A model generated the notes under the pieces. The model saw only the letters and a list, made by a program, of their open reading frames with translations, was not told the DNA's origin and did no database searches. Position numbers and translations under genes: made by a program. Below, in pieces: positions 1 through 5,718 of a DNA stretch of 5,718 nucleotides. The DNA is taken from NCBI GenBank assembly GCA_030592145.1, contig JAUVKJ010000130.1, positions 1-5,718 of the forward strand. Reading direction: 5' to 3'. The DNA comes from Bacteroides sp. (GTDB taxonomy: Bacteria; Bacteroidota; Bacteroidia; Bacteroidales; SM23-62). The first letter of the stretch is position 1. Every line of letters begins with the position of its first letter.

Positions 1-204
1 AAATTTCTCTCTGTAATCTACCGACAGGGGCATAAAATCCACATCCTCGCGGGCTTCCAAAGCGGAAACCACGGCTGCAAGCAGCATGGTTTTGCCCATC
101 TGTACAACAACCGCTCCATCGGCTTGCTTGGCCAGTTTTCCAGTCTCGATCGTAATATTTCTTCCATCGCCCAGATCGATTGTCTTCTTTATAACATTTA
201 ACAT
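1..204 (-). CDS. pnp: Polyribonucleotide nucleotidyltransferase (PNPase), N-terminal 68 residues only
   Basis: PNPase is a trimeric cytoplasmic 3'-5' exoribonuclease that degrades RNA by phosphorolysis, releasing nucleoside diphosphates, and is a main enzyme of mRNA turnover. Only the first 68 codons lie in the window; the gene runs off the left edge. The visible part reads [15 protein letters not shown], then [26 protein letters not shown] and [13 protein letters not shown]. This is the typical start of the first RNase PH-like domain, with the GKLAKQADG and DFMPLxVDYxEKF blocks well conserved. The ATG at 204 is the natural family start. AGGA lies directly against it, too close for a normal Shine-Dalgarno site, and no clear promoter was found in the short gap, so expression may depend partly on read-through from rpsO. 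No frameshift is visible in this part. Identification is confident; the missing catalytic and KH/S1 domains cannot be judged. Confidence 0.96.
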   Translation of the reverse strand, partial: MLNVIKKTIDLGDGRNITIETGKLAKQADGAVVVQMGKTMLLAAVVSALEAREDVDFMPLSVDYREKF

Positions 205-248
205 TCCTGTAACTTATTAATTTATTAAATAACGTTTCTTACATACGA

Positions 249-277
249 AAAAAGGCAATTCCCGAAATTGCCTTTTT
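249..277 (-). terminator. Intrinsic terminator between rpsO and pnp
   Basis: A perfect 12-bp inverted repeat (249-260 with 266-277) encloses a 5-base loop. Read on the minus strand, the stem AAAAAGGCAATT is followed by AATTGCCTTTTT plus one more T, so the A and U tracts are built into the stem. It begins 14 bases after the rpsO stop codon. It is nearly symmetrical and could act on either strand, but only minus-strand transcription needs it here. It should end or attenuate the rpsO transcript before pnp, as the terminator between rpsO and pnp does in E. coli. Confidence 0.85.
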
Positions 278-291
278 CACTTTATCGTGTT

Positions 292-561
292 TTACTTTCT
301 TAGTTTCAAGGACTTAATGATTGCCCGGTACCTTTCAATATCTCTCTCTTTCAGGTAGTTCAATAGCCTTCTGCGCTTTCCTACCAGTTTCACGAGTGCT
401 CTCTGAGTACCGAAATCCTTTTTGTTTTTTTTAAGGTGTTCGGTCAGGTGAGCGATACGGAAAGAAAACATCGCAATCTGTCCTTCTGCAGACCCTGTAT
501 CTTCAGCAGATTTGCCATGCTCCTTAAAAAAATCTTTCTTCTTTTCTGTTGTTAAGTACAT
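292..561 (-). CDS. rpsO: 30S ribosomal protein S15
   Basis: S15 is a primary 16S rRNA-binding protein of the small-subunit platform and also contacts 23S rRNA in an intersubunit bridge. The product is 89 residues, the normal family length, when started at the ATG at 561. An in-frame TTG two codons upstream (565-567) would add Met-Gly but is less likely, since close relatives begin MYL. Conserved blocks are DTGSAEGQIA (residues 21-30), HLTEHLKKNKKDF (38-50), the basic GKRRRLLNYLK (61-71) and the C-terminal SLKLRK. The protein is all-helical and strongly basic. It lies upstream of pnp on the same strand, separated by a hairpin terminator, an arrangement shared with many bacteria. No good Shine-Dalgarno site is present in the A/T-rich leader, which is common in Bacteroidota. 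In E. coli, S15 represses its own translation; no comparable leader structure could be seen here. Confidence 0.98.
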   Translation of the reverse strand: MYLTTEKKKDFFKEHGKSAEDTGSAEGQIAMFSFRIAHLTEHLKKNKKDFGTQRALVKLVGKRRRLLNYLKERDIERYRAIIKSLKLRK

Positions 562-604
562 ACCCAATTTTTTGAATAATCAGTCCTTTTCTGAAAATGA
601 ACTG

Positions 605-634
605 CAAAAGTATTTATTTTTTTTGATATAGCAA
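605..634 (-). promoter_or_regulatory. Bacteroidota-type promoter for rpsO
   Basis: On the minus strand, TTG (632-634) is followed by exactly 19 bases and then TACTTTTG (605-612), matching the Bacteroidota primary sigma consensus TTG-N19-TAnnTTTG. Transcription would start near position 598, leaving a leader of roughly 36 bases before the rpsO ATG at 561. The match and position are good; the start site itself is inferred. Confidence 0.75.
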
Positions 635-763
635 CAAAAAAGGAGCAAAAGTTGAAATCCACAGACCAATAATATGTGATTGATTAATAAGAACTTATAA
701 ATGCTTTTTAGGCCAAATCCATCGTATGTCGGGCTTTTTTTATAAATTACAATTTTGAAGCAA

Positions 764-768
764 AGGAG
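764..768 (+). promoter_or_regulatory. Shine-Dalgarno site of the antiporter gene
   Basis: AGGAG lies 11 bases before the ATG at 780 and supports that start over the in-frame ATGs at codons 3 and 8. The spacing is slightly long. It is the only convincing Shine-Dalgarno sequence in the window. The upstream spacer has no clean TAnnTTTG element; the nearest candidate, TACAATTTTG at 748-757, has four bases in place of two between TA and TTTG. Confidence 0.55.
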
Positions 769-779
769 AGTACAGGTCT

Positions 780-2729
780 ATGGAAATGAATTTCGGGGAT
801 ATGCATTCAGTGGTCCAGGTGCTAATCTACCTTGGAGCCTTTGGAATTGTTGCTGTAGCATCGGGACAGATAGCCGGTGTGTTTCAGCGATTGAAACTAC
901 CGCTGATTACCGGTTTCCTGGTAATCGGGCTCGTTTCGGGTCCTGAACTGTTTGGACTCATTGATAAAGAGGCTTTATCCCGGCTCAGTTTTCTGAATGA
1001 CATTGCCCTGTCATTTATCGCCTTTGCTGTGGGTTCTGAACTCTACCTGAAGGAGTTCAGAAGCAGGATAAGCAGTATTATTGCAATGACAATCAGCCAG
1101 GTATTGTCAACATTTGTACTGGTCAGCCTGATTATCTTTTACCTTGCAGACCTGATCCCCTTCTTTGACAACATGTCCCTGGCGGCCAGGATCTCCATAT
1201 CCATGCTGGCCGGAACCATTGCTGTCGCCAATTCACCTTCTTCGGCCATAGCAATCATTAACGAGCTCAGGGCCAGGGGACCATTCACCAAGACCTCCAT
1301 CGGTGTGACGGTGCTGAAGGATTTTGCGGTGATCATCTTTTTTGCAGTGATCTTCACCCTGTCAAAATCCCTCATCCAGGAGGAGGACTTTAAACTGATA
1401 TATAATATTGGACAGGTTCTGGCTGAACTGGTTGTTGCCTTTGGAATGGGATTCCTGGTCTGGATCCTTCTGAAACGGGTCCTCTCCATTAAGGGGGCTG
1501 GCATTCTGAAAAAATTGCTGGTACTGGCGACCGGATTCCTGGTCTACCTGCTCACTCGTATTACAGATGACTATTCCAGCAGATACCTGGGTCTTGAACT
1601 GCATGTCGAACCGCTCCTGATCTGTATCATCGGAAGCTTTCTGATAACCAATTTCTCTGTCTACAGGAATGATTTTGTCAGAATTATAAAGGAGACAGGC
1701 CCCTATGTCTATATCATCTTTTTTACCCTTACCGGGGCCATGATTTCCATCGATGTGGTAGCCTCTTTATGGTTTATTACCCTGATCCTCTTTGGATCCA
1801 GGATTATCTCCCTGGTCTTTGCATGTTTTATTGGCAGTGTGACAGCTGGTGATCCACCGTTATACAGATGGATCTCCTGGATGCCCTTCATTACACAAGC
1901 AGGTGTGGGAGTGGGTCTGGCAACGATCATAGCCACGGAATATGCTGGCTGGGGGGGACAGTTCGCCACCATTATGATATCTGTGATCGTGCTGAATCAG
2001 ATTGTTGGTCCGCCCCTGTTTAAGTGGGCGCTGCACCTGGTCAGCGAGGTTCATGTCAGGCCCGATGGTACGTATGAAACAGAAAAGAGAATTCTCATAT
2101 TCGGCTGGGAGGACCAGTCCCATGCCGTGGCCAACCAGCTTAAAAAGCAGAGATGGAACGTGGAGTTCGTGGCTGTGAATCCCTCGGATGAAACACTTAA
2201 TAACCAGGAGTTTGTGGTACATGAACTCAAAGGGACCGATCACCTGTCACTGAGGAAATTCAGCGCTGAGACAGCTAACACCATTGTTTGTCTCCTCTCG
2301 GACGAAGAGAATTATGCCATCTGTGAAACAGCCTATGAAAATTTCGGTACCAGGCATCTGATCGTGAGGTTACAAGACAGGGAGTTTTACAGGAAGTTTC
2401 ACAGGATCGGGGTGATGGTGATGGATCCCACAACTGCCATGGTTTCCCTGCTGGAGCATTTTGTAAGGGCACCCATTGCAACTTCCCTGCTGCTCGGAAT
2501 GGATGAAACGCAGGACTCCATCGATATTGAATTGCGAAACCCCGATTTCCACGGTATGACATTGCGGAACCTCCGGATTCCATCTGATGTGATCATCCTT
2601 TCGGTGACCAGGGGTGATCATCCCATCATCTCGCATGGTTACACCAGGTTACGTATGGGTGACATCGTTACCCTGGTAGGATCCAATAAGAGCCTGGATA
2701 AGGTTCGGCTGAACCTGCAGGGATATTAA
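780..2729 (+). CDS. CPA2-type cation:proton antiporter with C-terminal TrkA-N/TrkA-C (RCK) domains
   Basis: This inner-membrane protein of 649 residues should exchange K+ or Na+ for protons, serving pH or ion homeostasis. Residues about 12-420 are a Na+/H+ exchanger domain with roughly 12-13 hydrophobic segments. Landmarks are KLPLITGFLVIGLVSGPE (39-56), the SPSSAIAII segment (152-160) matching the SSTAIA block of Kef proteins, GVTVLKDFAVIIFF (175-188) holding the likely ion-binding aspartate D181, TQAGVGVGLA (372-381) and NQIVGPPLFKWAL (406-418). A cytoplasmic TrkA-N Rossmann domain follows at about 436-550, then a TrkA-C domain at about 576-649 ending in MGDIVTLVG. This order resembles KefB/KefC, but the ion site reads Lys-Asp instead of Gln-Asp, and the Rossmann glycine motif is degenerate (FGWEDQSHA, 441-449). 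Kef-like glutathione gating is therefore not assumed, and the transported ion is unknown. The gene stands alone, divergent from rpsO, with no clear terminator after it. Confidence 0.9.
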   Translation: MEMNFGDMHSVVQVLIYLGAFGIVAVASGQIAGVFQRLKLPLITGFLVIGLVSGPELFGLIDKEALSRLSFLNDIALSFIAFAVGSELYLKEFRSRISSIIAMTISQVLSTFVLVSLIIFYLADLIPFFDNMSLAARISISMLAGTIAVANSPSSAIAIINELRARGPFTKTSIGVTVLKDFAVIIFFAVIFTLSKSLIQEEDFKLIYNIGQVLAELVVAFGMGFLVWILLKRVLSIKGAGILKKLLVLATGFLVYLLTRITDDYSSRYLGLELHVEPLLICIIGSFLITNFSVYRNDFVRIIKETGPYVYIIFFTLTGAMISIDVVASLWFITLILFGSRIISLVFACFIGSVTAGDPPLYRWISWMPFITQAGVGVGLATIIATEYAGWGGQFATIMISVIVLNQIVGPPLFKWALHLVSEVHVRPDGTYETEKRILIFGWEDQSHAVANQLKKQRWNVEFVAVNPSDETLNNQEFVVHELKGTDHLSLRKFSAETANTIVCLLSDEENYAICETAYENFGTRHLIVRLQDREFYRKFHRIGVMVMDPTTAMVSLLEHFVRAPIATSLLLGMDETQDSIDIELRNPDFHGMTLRNLRIPSDVIILSVTRGDHPIISHGYTRLRMGDIVTLVGSNKSLDKVRLNLQGY

Positions 2730-2798
2730 CGATGGCCGGCCAGCTGGTCCATAGAATTATTAAATCATCTGCTCATCATGCAAGTGAATATTAATCGT

Positions 2799-2806
2799 TA
2801 AATTTG
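2799..2806 (+). promoter_or_regulatory. Candidate -7 promoter element for the DUF4160-DUF2442 pair
   Basis: TAAATTTG is an exact match to the Bacteroidota -7 consensus TAnnTTTG. It ends 21 bases before the ATG at 2828, implying a very short leader. No TTG is found at the expected distance upstream, so only half of the promoter is supported. The position, just before an apparently independent gene pair, is what makes it credible. Confidence 0.45.
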
Positions 2807-2827
2807 TAGACAGAATGCCAGTAGCCA

Positions 2828-3001
2828 ATGCATATACACATTAAAAAGGCCGATGCGAACGGAAAAATGTGGTTACACCCCACAATAGAAGAAGAGTATT
2901 TTTACGGCTTTAATTCAAGGGAAATTAAAGAAGTAAAGGCGATAGTAAAAGAAAATGTTGAATTACTAAAATCAGCTTGGAATGAATACTTCGGACAATA
3001 A
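2828..3001 (+). CDS. DUF4160 family protein, apparently lacking the usual N-terminus
   Basis: The product is 57 residues of unknown biochemical function. It begins MHIHIKKADANGKMWLHP (residues 1-18), followed by EEEYFYGF, REIKEVKAIVKENVELL and WNEYFGQ. This matches the DUF4160 pattern of a His-x-His strand, a K-x-WL-x-P strand, and a helix ending in a W-N-x-Y-F-like tail. Many DUF4160 proteins have about 20-25 further residues before the HxH motif, usually starting MP and with a Pro just before the motif. Here the codon before Pro-Met-His is TAG (2822-2824), so the frame cannot extend. No Shine-Dalgarno site is visible. Its last 20 bases overlap the following DUF2442 gene, suggesting translational coupling. 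Such pairs recur in bacterial genomes and are often regarded as toxin-antitoxin-like, an idea not demonstrated here. It may be a working short form or a 5'-truncated remnant. Confidence 0.8.
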   Translation: MHIHIKKADANGKMWLHPTIEEEYFYGFNSREIKEVKAIVKENVELLKSAWNEYFGQ

Positions 3002-3338
3002 AATCAGGAATATCAGGTCAAAAGACCCTATAGATATACTAATCTTTGAAAAAGGGCTGCGTATAAAAAGCGTAATCATTGATAAAGAGTTAGACCTATT
3101 GGCTGTTATCCTGAACAATGGGAAAATCCTGGAGTCAAGCCTGTCTGAATACCCACGATTGGCAAAAGCACAAGTAGAGCAGTTGGAAAAATGGCAGTTG
3201 ATTAGCAACGGGGTTGGGATTACCTGGGAGGAACTGGACGAAGATCTATCGGTAAAAGGGTTTATTAAAACCGCTGCAATAAATGAAATGATTGAACATT
3301 TACAACCACTTGTAATTAAAAAGCGGTCAACTGCATAA
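2982..3338 (+). CDS. DUF2442 family protein, partner of the DUF4160 gene
   Basis: The product is 118 residues. The DUF2442 core spans about residues 25-95: a beta-rich stretch (IKSVIIDKELDLLAVILNNG), then ESSLSEYPRLAKAQVEQLEKW (51-71) and ISNGVGITWEELDEDLSVKGFI (74-95). The YPRL...W...GxGIxWxxLDEDLSVxG pattern is characteristic of the family. A short charged C-terminal tail (96-118) follows and shows no recognisable helix-turn-helix, unlike some DUF2442 proteins that carry one. The ATG at 2982 is the only sensible start, since the next methionine is at residue 102. It lies inside the upstream DUF4160 gene in another frame, so the two are probably cotranslated. By hand count, five 60-base rows across the pair (2821-3120) are about 34% G+C, against about 48-50% in rows from the end of the antiporter gene and more in pyrF, suggesting transfer from elsewhere. 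Function is unknown; an antitoxin-like role is a guess from the pairing. Confidence 0.85.
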   Translation: MNTSDNKIRNIRSKDPIDILIFEKGLRIKSVIIDKELDLLAVILNNGKILESSLSEYPRLAKAQVEQLEKWQLISNGVGITWEELDEDLSVKGFIKTAAINEMIEHLQPLVIKKRSTA

Positions 3339-3379
3339 CCTACCTCACAGAAGTATGAGAAGGAGTCTGAAGGCAATGA

Positions 3380-4699
3380 TTACACAGACCCGGTGGTCTG
3401 GCTTCGGGCATAACAAGACAAACACCTCCTGGATTTGCAATATTTATTTGTTAATTGGAGTAAAGCCTGAGAAGAAAATCCGTCCGGGACCTCCCTGCCA
3501 AGACTTTTCCATATACGTATGATGCGGTTGTCCTCCGGCGGGATCCGGGTCATGATTCCTGGAATATCAGGTGCACAACCGGGCTTCCCCCGGAATTGGT
3601 GTGCGGTAAACAGGACCGGCAGGATGGCATTTATCAGCAGTCCGTACAGGTGACTTCTTCCCATTGATTTTTGCCTTGGGGGACTTCTCCGGTGGAAGCG
3701 GTAATGGGAGGTCCAGTACTCCGAAGCCCGGATATCCATTTTTATTACGAAGGCAACAGGATCCTGCTGATCCATTAAAAGCTCGAATAAATCCGGGTAG
3801 TTCTCAATCAGCCATGCAAACTGGGATATGCGGATGGTTGGAAAGTTTACCGGACGCAGCCGCAGGAACTTCCAGAGAAAGCCATCGTTGGGTTGAAGTC
3901 TCAGTTTACTTTGCAAAAAATGATATCTCTGGCAAAGTTCATTATAATAATCATTGTTAGCAGGGTAAGCATCCCTATCGGTTTGGCCAGCAGAATTTCC
4001 CGGCTTCCCGGAACCTGCAAGCATACCGGCCTGGCCAAAAAGGATGGCTTCCTTTGAGATCAGGTCAGGACAATGTTTGCGGATCTGTTTAAGGGAAACT
4101 GTGCGGGCCAGCATTTCGAAGGGATCAGCATTGGTCTTCTGGCCGAATGCCCTTGCCATGGATATGAAAAGCACTTCTTCCCAGTCCCCTGCACATCTGT
4201 CAAGCCCGGCTTTTATCCGGGCTGCTCTTTCCTCAAGACGTTCCAGCAGCAAACGCTCCAGCCACATACTCATGCGCCCCTGATCAAGCAGGTGCAGGTC
4301 CCTCCAGCAGGGTATGTACCGGGGATTATCCATCAGGAGTTCGTATCGCAGCCGGATTCCCGGTTCAATTTCTATTTTCAGGGTCCTTATCTCCCTGCCC
4401 CGGGAGTTGCTTACCTGGCAATCCGGATCGAGGACCACGTGCAGTATGACATTATCGAACGCAGGATCAAGGTGATGTCCGTGCTGGTACCATTCGGAGG
4501 CTTTTCTGTGAATTTCCACGTTCCCTGCCCAGAGAATCTTTCCGGATCTTATTCTGGCATTAAAAAAATCCGGTCCGGAATCCCGGTTATGCTGTCCCGG
4601 ATCCACCAGTTCCACCGGCAAATCATCCATATCCAGCAAGGGCAATCTGAACAGGCGGTACTTCCAGATATAATGCAGCAGATCCTCTTTTATTTCCAT
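3380..4699 (-). CDS. DUF2851 family protein of unknown function
   Basis: This 439-residue soluble protein has no signal peptide or membrane segment. It matches DUF2851, a family found mainly in Bacteroidota and relatives. Recognisable blocks are LLHYIWKYRLF (7-17), SGPDFFNARI (41-50), AGNVEIHRKASEWYQHGHHLDPAFDNVILHVV (58-89, given by landmarks N60, E62, H64, D78 and H87), MARAFGQKTNADPFEMLA (181-198), FGQAGML (221-227), WKFLRLRPVNFPTIRISQFA (276-295), NAILPVLFTAH (357-367) and a C-terminal cysteine cluster C421-x4-C426-x2-C429 that could bind a metal. Residues about 228-250 (Gly/Ser/Asn-rich) look like a variable linker. The length is close to the family norm. It starts 23 bases after the pyrF stop on the same strand, so it is probably the third gene of a prfA-pyrF operon. 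No good Shine-Dalgarno site precedes it; an AAGGA lies too far upstream. No biochemical role is known to me. Confidence 0.9.
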   Translation of the reverse strand: MEIKEDLLHYIWKYRLFRLPLLDMDDLPVELVDPGQHNRDSGPDFFNARIRSGKILWAGNVEIHRKASEWYQHGHHLDPAFDNVILHVVLDPDCQVSNSRGREIRTLKIEIEPGIRLRYELLMDNPRYIPCWRDLHLLDQGRMSMWLERLLLERLEERAARIKAGLDRCAGDWEEVLFISMARAFGQKTNADPFEMLARTVSLKQIRKHCPDLISKEAILFGQAGMLAGSGKPGNSAGQTDRDAYPANNDYYNELCQRYHFLQSKLRLQPNDGFLWKFLRLRPVNFPTIRISQFAWLIENYPDLFELLMDQQDPVAFVIKMDIRASEYWTSHYRFHRRSPPRQKSMGRSHLYGLLINAILPVLFTAHQFRGKPGCAPDIPGIMTRIPPEDNRIIRIWKSLGREVPDGFSSQALLQLTNKYCKSRRCLSCYARSQTTGSV

Positions 4700-4722
4700 G
4701 CCCGGACAGTAAGAGTTTTTCC

Positions 4723-5553
4723 TTAATGCCGGATTTGTGGAAATATCGTGGACATGGCCGTTTGAAGTTCCTTTGCCTTTTCTCTGGCTTTCCCTGCAAA
4801 ACCAGCCGAGTCATCAGCATACAGTATGGAGCGGCTGGCATTGATGATGAGTCCGCAGTGATCGTTCATTCCTGTACGAACCACCTCCACTAGGCTGCCA
4901 CCCTGGGCGCCGATGCCTGGCACCAGTAGAAAATGATCGGGTATGATCCTGCGGATGCCGGAAATCAGTTCTGCCCTTGTGGCCCCGGCCACGAACATCA
5001 TACGGTCGGGTCCGGCCCAAGCGGCGCCCTGTCGTATGACTTCTTCATAAAGGTGCATGCTGCCATTCTGCAGGCGGAGAAACTGGAAATCCTCCGCCCC
5101 CGGATTCGAGGTTAGTCCCAGGAGAATAACCCATTTCCCGGAATGTTCAAGGAAGGGCCGCACGGAATCCTCACCCATGTATGGGGAAAGAGTGACTGCA
5201 TCGAAGTCCAGTTCCTCAAAAAAGGTACGGGCATACAATGCCGCCGTATTCCCGATGTCTCCACGCTTGGCATCTGCAATCAGGAACGCACTGGGATCGA
5301 TTGCCCGGATGTATTCCACGGTCCGCGCCAGGTCCTCCCATCCGGCAGCACCCCTTGACTCATAAAAGGCCATGTTGGACTTGTAGGCAATGGCAAGATC
5401 ATGGGTGGCATCGATTATGGCACGGTTAAAATCCAGCACCGGTGAAGAAGACTTTCGCAGTTGGGAAGGTATTTTCCGGATATCGGTATCAAGTCCCACA
5501 CATAAAAAGGACCGTTTTTTAAGAATTTGCTCGTAGAGTCCCTCGTACGTCAT
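4723..5553 (-). CDS. pyrF: Orotidine 5'-phosphate decarboxylase (type 2 subfamily)
   Basis: PyrF catalyses the last step of de novo UMP synthesis, decarboxylation of orotidine 5'-phosphate, as a cytoplasmic TIM-barrel dimer. The product is 276 residues, as expected for the longer type-2 subfamily. The signature LIADAKRGDIGNT (91-103) contains the catalytic D94-x-K96-x-x-D99 triad. FLCVGLDTD (16-24) is the first strand with the substrate-binding aspartate, AYKSNMAFYE (56-65) carries the second lysine, TLSPYMGEDS (121-130) is the mobile loop region, and VPGIGAQGG (211-219) with NASRSILYA (238-246) forms the phosphate-binding end. All active-site parts are intact. The ATG at 5553 fits the family N-terminus (MTYEGLYEQI). 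It lies 14 bases beyond the first prfA stop codon and 23 bases before the DUF2851 gene, consistent with cotranscription. No Shine-Dalgarno site is seen, so translation may be coupled to prfA termination. Confidence 0.97.
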   Translation of the reverse strand: MTYEGLYEQILKKRSFLCVGLDTDIRKIPSQLRKSSSPVLDFNRAIIDATHDLAIAYKSNMAFYESRGAAGWEDLARTVEYIRAIDPSAFLIADAKRGDIGNTAALYARTFFEELDFDAVTLSPYMGEDSVRPFLEHSGKWVILLGLTSNPGAEDFQFLRLQNGSMHLYEEVIRQGAAWAGPDRMMFVAGATRAELISGIRRIIPDHFLLVPGIGAQGGSLVEVVRTGMNDHCGLIINASRSILYADDSAGFAGKAREKAKELQTAMSTIFPQIRH

Positions 5554-5567
5554 AGACGGATGTGTTA

Positions 5568-5718
5568 TTATTCCTTTAACTCGCTTGTTTTAAGACGTTC
5601 CGCATTCTCGGCCACCTGCAGTTTGTCAATGATCTCCTGGATGTCTCCGTTCATAACCGCATTCAGGTTATACATGGTCAGGTTGATCCTGTGGTCCGTC
5701 ATCCTCCCCTGTGGGAAA
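5568..5718 (-). CDS. prfA: Peptide chain release factor 1, C-terminal 50 residues only
   Basis: Release factor 1 reads UAA and UAG stop codons in the ribosomal A site and triggers hydrolysis of peptidyl-tRNA. The gene enters from the right edge and only its last 50 codons are visible. They read [18 protein letters not shown], then [15 protein letters not shown] and the tail [13 protein letters not shown]. The [13 protein letters not shown] block is conserved in class-I release factors, and the following M-x-G-D-I-x-E-I-I-D helix is the usual C-terminus. The GGQ and PxT regions lie outside the window, so RF1 is preferred over RF2 from the tail sequence and from the adjacency to pyrF, which is common in Bacteroidota. 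The reading frame ends in tandem stop codons, TAA at 5568-5570 and TAA at 5565-5567. pyrF follows closely on the same strand. Confidence 0.92.
   Translation of the reverse strand, partial: FPQGRMTDHRINLTMYNLNAVMNGDIQEIIDKLQVAENAERLKTSELKE

Noticed and set aside
562..567. TTG start giving S15 two extra residues
   Set aside because: The ATG at 561 gives the usual 89-residue protein beginning MYL; the longer form has no ribosome-binding site to favour it.
709..741. T tract after GGGC at 731-741 as a terminator in the rpsO-antiporter spacer
   Set aside because: Only 3-4 bases could pair upstream, and no plus-strand gene precedes it.
2733..2753. GC-rich near-palindrome just after the antiporter stop codon as a terminator
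   Set aside because: The arms ATGG/CCAT are interrupted by mismatches, the central CCAGCTGG is too tight to form a loop, and no T run follows.
2972..3376. A 134-codon open frame on the minus strand
   Set aside because: It is antisense to the DUF2442 gene, which has clear family motifs; the Ser/Ile-rich product looks like a complement-strand artefact.
2776..3380. Insertion-sequence or integrase-type boundaries around the DUF4160-DUF2442 pair
   Set aside because: No terminal inverted repeats, target-site duplications or transposase remnants were found by eye; only a trivial AATGC direct repeat is present near 2814-2831.
3385..3400. Hairpin CAGACC-loop-GGTCTG as a terminator
   Set aside because: The stem is only 6 bp, has no T tract on either strand, and lies inside the DUF2851 coding sequence.
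4073..4726. A 217-codon open frame on the plus strand
   Set aside because: It lies opposite the well-supported DUF2851 gene, shows no recognisable domain, and has low-complexity antisense-like composition; it is a shadow of that gene.

Overview
The window looks like chromosomal DNA from a member of the Bacteroidota, probably Bacteroidales-like. Three things suggest this. There is a TTG-N19-TAnnTTTG promoter in front of rpsO. The gene order prfA-pyrF-DUF2851 and rpsO-pnp is familiar in this phylum. The protein sequences of Pnp, S15, the type-2 OMP decarboxylase and the DUF2851 protein also read like Bacteroidota versions. The genus cannot be told from the sequence alone.

Layout, left to right. 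Minus strand, 1-561: the 5' end of pnp (cut by the window edge), preceded by rpsO, with a strong hairpin terminator between them and a good promoter upstream of rpsO. A 218-bp spacer then separates divergent transcription units. Plus strand, 780-2729: a large CPA2-type cation:proton antiporter carrying C-terminal TrkA-N and TrkA-C (RCK) regulatory domains. Plus strand, 2828-3338: two small overlapping genes, DUF4160 and DUF2442. They are clearly more AT-rich than their neighbours and resemble a mobile toxin-antitoxin-like pair. Minus strand, 3380-5718: prfA (3' end only), pyrF and a DUF2851 protein, closely spaced and co-directional, so probably one operon.

How the genes relate. rpsO/pnp (ribosome assembly, RNA turnover), prfA (translation termination) and pyrF (UMP synthesis) are core housekeeping genes. 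The antiporter is a stand-alone ion and pH homeostasis gene. The DUF4160-DUF2442 pair is the only accessory-looking element, sitting at the convergent point between the antiporter and the prfA operon. Nothing here is a clearly new multi-gene system. The points most worth a second look are this small pair (including signs that its first gene has lost its 5' end), unusual residues at the antiporter ion site and in its nucleotide-binding loop, and the uncharacterised DUF2851 protein tied to pyrF. No tRNA, rRNA, insertion sequence, CRISPR array or long gene-free stretch (>300 bp) was seen.
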